Shown here: piece after piece, positions 6,076 to 7,747 of the stretch
How positions within the stretch are numbered: position 1 is the stretch's first letter
How the letters are laid out: each line of letters opens with the position of its first letter
Assembly (NCBI GenBank): GCA_002409785.1
Contig: DHOX01000050.1
Location: 81,366 to 89,112, forward strand
Length of the DNA stretch: 7,747 bases
Direction of reading: 5' to 3'
Source of the DNA: Prevotella sp. UBA5379
GTDB lineage: Bacteria; Bacteroidota; Bacteroidia; Bacteroidales; Bacteroidaceae
Notes under the pieces: generated by a model
Seen by the model: only the letters and a program-made list of their open reading frames with translations
Told to the model about the DNA's origin: nothing
Database searches by the model: none
Made by a program: the position numbers and the translations under genes

Positions 6076-7747
6076 ATGAAACTGAAAAAATTTGAGTATG
6101 CAAACGAGAAGTTTGCAGATCTGCAACTCTTACGTTATCGCCTGAATGGTTTCGATGATCTCTCTCTTTCTCAGAAATGCTATGTCTACTGTTTGTCAAA
6201 GGCTGCCCTCTATGGGAGGGACATCACTTTCGACCAACAGGGGGAATATAATCTTCGCATCCGTAAGACGCTTGAAACAGTCGTTGATTCCTATAGCGGG
6301 TCTCCTGAAGATCCGGACTTTATAGCTCTTGAAATCTATCTGAAGAGGGTCTGGTTTTCTAACGGGATCTATCATCATTACAACTGTGAGAAATTCATTC
6401 CTGAATTTTCACGGGATTTTCTTTGTGACGAGATTCTGAAGATCAATCCTGATGATTTGCCCTTGCGCCACGGTGAAAGTGTAGAGGCTTTCATGAAAGA
6501 TCTTTTTCCGGTGATCTTTGATCCTGCAGTCCTTCCCAAACGGGTCAACCAGGCTCCTGGCGTTGATTTGGTCAGGACCTCTGCCTGTAATTTCTATGAG
6601 GGTGTCACTCAGCAGGAGGTGGAGCAGTATTATGCGCAGAAAAAAACTGATGAGTATGAACAGCCGTCATGGGGGCTTAACTCTAAGCTCATCAGGCATG
6701 ATGGGGAAATAGAGGAACAGGTATGGAAGGCTGATGGCCTGTATGGACCGGCAATCAGGAAGATCGTGGAATGGTTGCTGAAAGCGCGTGACTTCGCGGA
6801 AAATGATGAACAGAAGAAGGTTATCGGCCTTCTGGTGAAATACTACCGTTCTGGAGACCTGCGTGACTTTGACCGTTTCTCGATTGAGTGGGTAGGACAG
6901 CACGAAGGGGATGTAGATTTCATCAACGGTTTTATCGAAGTGTATGGTGATCCTCTGGGACTGAAAGGAACCTGGGAGGGTTTCGTTGATTATAAGGATC
7001 CCGTAGCTACAAGGCGTACACGGCTCATCTCTGAAAATGCACAGTGGTTTGAAGACCATTCACCGGTGGATCCCCGTTTTCGCAAGCCTCATGTCAAAGG
7101 TGTTACGGCAAATGTGGTCTGTGCGGCCATGCTTGGAGGTGATGAGTATCCTTCTTCTGCTATTGGCATCAATCTGCCCAACGCTGACTGGATCAGGGCT
7201 GAGAAGGGGAGCAAGAGTGTAACCATCGGAAACCTGACAGATGCCTATAACCAAGCGGCGAAGGGGAACGGATTCATGGAAGAATTTGTGATTGATCAAC
7301 CTACCGTTGACTCAATCAAGAAATACGGTGACCTGACGGATGACTTGCATACTGATTTGCATGAATGCCTGGGACATGGCAGCGGGCAACTGTTGCCGGG
7401 AACGGACCCGAATGCACTCAAGGCGTACGGCAACACGGTTGAAGAGGCGAGAGCTGATCTGTTCGGCTTGTATTACATTGCTGATCCGAAACTGGTAGAG
7501 TTGGGTCTTCTGCCTGACCATGAGGCTTATAAAAGCCAGTATTATACGTACCTGATGAACGGGGCGCTCACTCAATGCATGCGCATCAGACCGGGACAGG
7601 AGATAGAGGAGGCTCACATGAGAAACCGGGCACTGATAGCCAACTGGGTTCTTGAACATGCTGACGGTGCTGCTGAAATCGTGGAACAGGAGGATAAGCA
7701 TTATCTTAAAGTAAACGATTACAGTGCACTGCGTGATCTCTTTGCCA
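6076..7747 (+). CDS. M49-family metallopeptidase (dipeptidyl peptidase III-like), 3' end off the window
   Basis: The frame is open for 557 codons from ATG at 6076 to the right edge. The zinc motif HECLGH (429-434) fits the M49 HEXXGH signature, in which H429 and H434 bind zinc and E430 is the catalytic base. EEARAD (456-461) fits the second motif, with E457 as third ligand. The family removes dipeptides from the N-terminus of short peptides. Zinc motif 1 to E457 is only 28 residues, much shorter than in human DPP III and matching my recollection of the Bacteroides enzyme. Full-length relatives are near 675 residues, so about 110 residues may be missing. The N-terminus (MKLKKFEYANEKFADLQ) has no signal peptide, so the enzyme is likely cytoplasmic. 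An in-frame ATG at 6064 overlaps the preceding gene's stop and is better placed relative to AGAAGGA (6045-6051); the choice between starts is open. It is likely co-transcribed with the AraC-type gene. Confidence 0.9.
   Translation, partial: MKLKKFEYANEKFADLQLLRYRLNGFDDLSLSQKCYVYCLSKAALYGRDITFDQQGEYNLRIRKTLETVVDSYSGSPEDPDFIALEIYLKRVWFSNGIYHHYNCEKFIPEFSRDFLCDEILKINPDDLPLRHGESVEAFMKDLFPVIFDPAVLPKRVNQAPGVDLVRTSACNFYEGVTQQEVEQYYAQKKTDEYEQPSWGLNSKLIRHDGEIEEQVWKADGLYGPAIRKIVEWLLKARDFAENDEQKKVIGLLVKYYRSGDLRDFDRFSIEWVGQHEGDVDFINGFIEVYGDPLGLKGTWEGFVDYKDPVATRRTRLISENAQWFEDHSPVDPRFRKPHVKGVTANVVCAAMLGGDEYPSSAIGINLPNADWIRAEKGSKSVTIGNLTDAYNQAAKGNGFMEEFVIDQPTVDSIKKYGDLTDDLHTDLHECLGHGSGQLLPGTDPNALKAYGNTVEEARADLFGLYYIADPKLVELGLLPDHEAYKSQYYTYLMNGALTQCMRIRPGQEIEEAHMRNRALIANWVLEHADGAAEIVEQEDKHYLKVNDYSALRDLFA

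Noticed and set aside
5954..6378. Two minus-strand open frames of 81 and 60 codons around the AraC/M49 junction
   Set aside because: Both are opposite well-supported coding sequence and have no features of their own.
7312..7701. 129-codon minus-strand open frame opposite the M49 peptidase
   Set aside because: It covers the conserved zinc-motif region of the peptidase in antisense and shows no family features.

Overview
The window looks like Bacteroidota chromosome, most likely a Bacteroides-like member of Bacteroidales. The reasons are promoter elements of the TAnnTTTG type (two with a TTG/TTTG box 20 bases upstream), poor Shine-Dalgarno sequences, and the protein families present: a hexuronate catabolic set, a WG-repeat protein, a stand-alone AraC-type DNA-binding protein and an M49 peptidase whose motif spacing fits the Bacteroides type. 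No RNA genes, insertion sequences, CRISPR arrays or phage genes are visible, and all reading frames of real genes are intact.

Left half (1-4435, minus strand, read right to left): a hexuronate module. First is uxuA, mannonate dehydratase (4435-3236). An 87-base gap follows, then an SDR-family fructuronate/mannonate oxidoreductase (3148-2336). A strong intrinsic terminator (2326-2281) comes next, and then uxaB, tagaturonate reductase (2191-713), probably with its own promoter. Last, after a weaker terminator-like hairpin (684-654), is a YhcH/YiaL-family protein with a signal peptide (637 to beyond the left edge). Together SDR plus UxuA turn D-fructuronate into D-mannonate and then 2-keto-3-deoxygluconate. 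UxaB turns D-tagaturonate into D-altronate. Altronate dehydratase, uronate isomerase, KDG kinase and KDPG aldolase are not in the window and must lie elsewhere if the pathway is complete.

Middle (4436-4634): a divergent intergenic region of about 200 bases with one -7 box facing each way. The rightward promoter decides the start of the next gene, because the longest open frame begins upstream of it.

Right half (4635-7747, plus strand): a 248-residue protein with a helical N-terminus and C-terminal WG repeats. After a 213-base gap with a good promoter come a 158-residue AraC-type helix-turn-helix protein and, four bases after its stop, a cytoplasmic M49 (dipeptidyl peptidase III-like) metallopeptidase that runs off the right edge. 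The last two probably form one operon. Nothing in the window is an obviously new system. The least ordinary items are the exported YhcH-family protein, the two-unit layout of the uronate genes, the WG-repeat protein with an unrecognised N-terminal half, and the regulator-peptidase pair.
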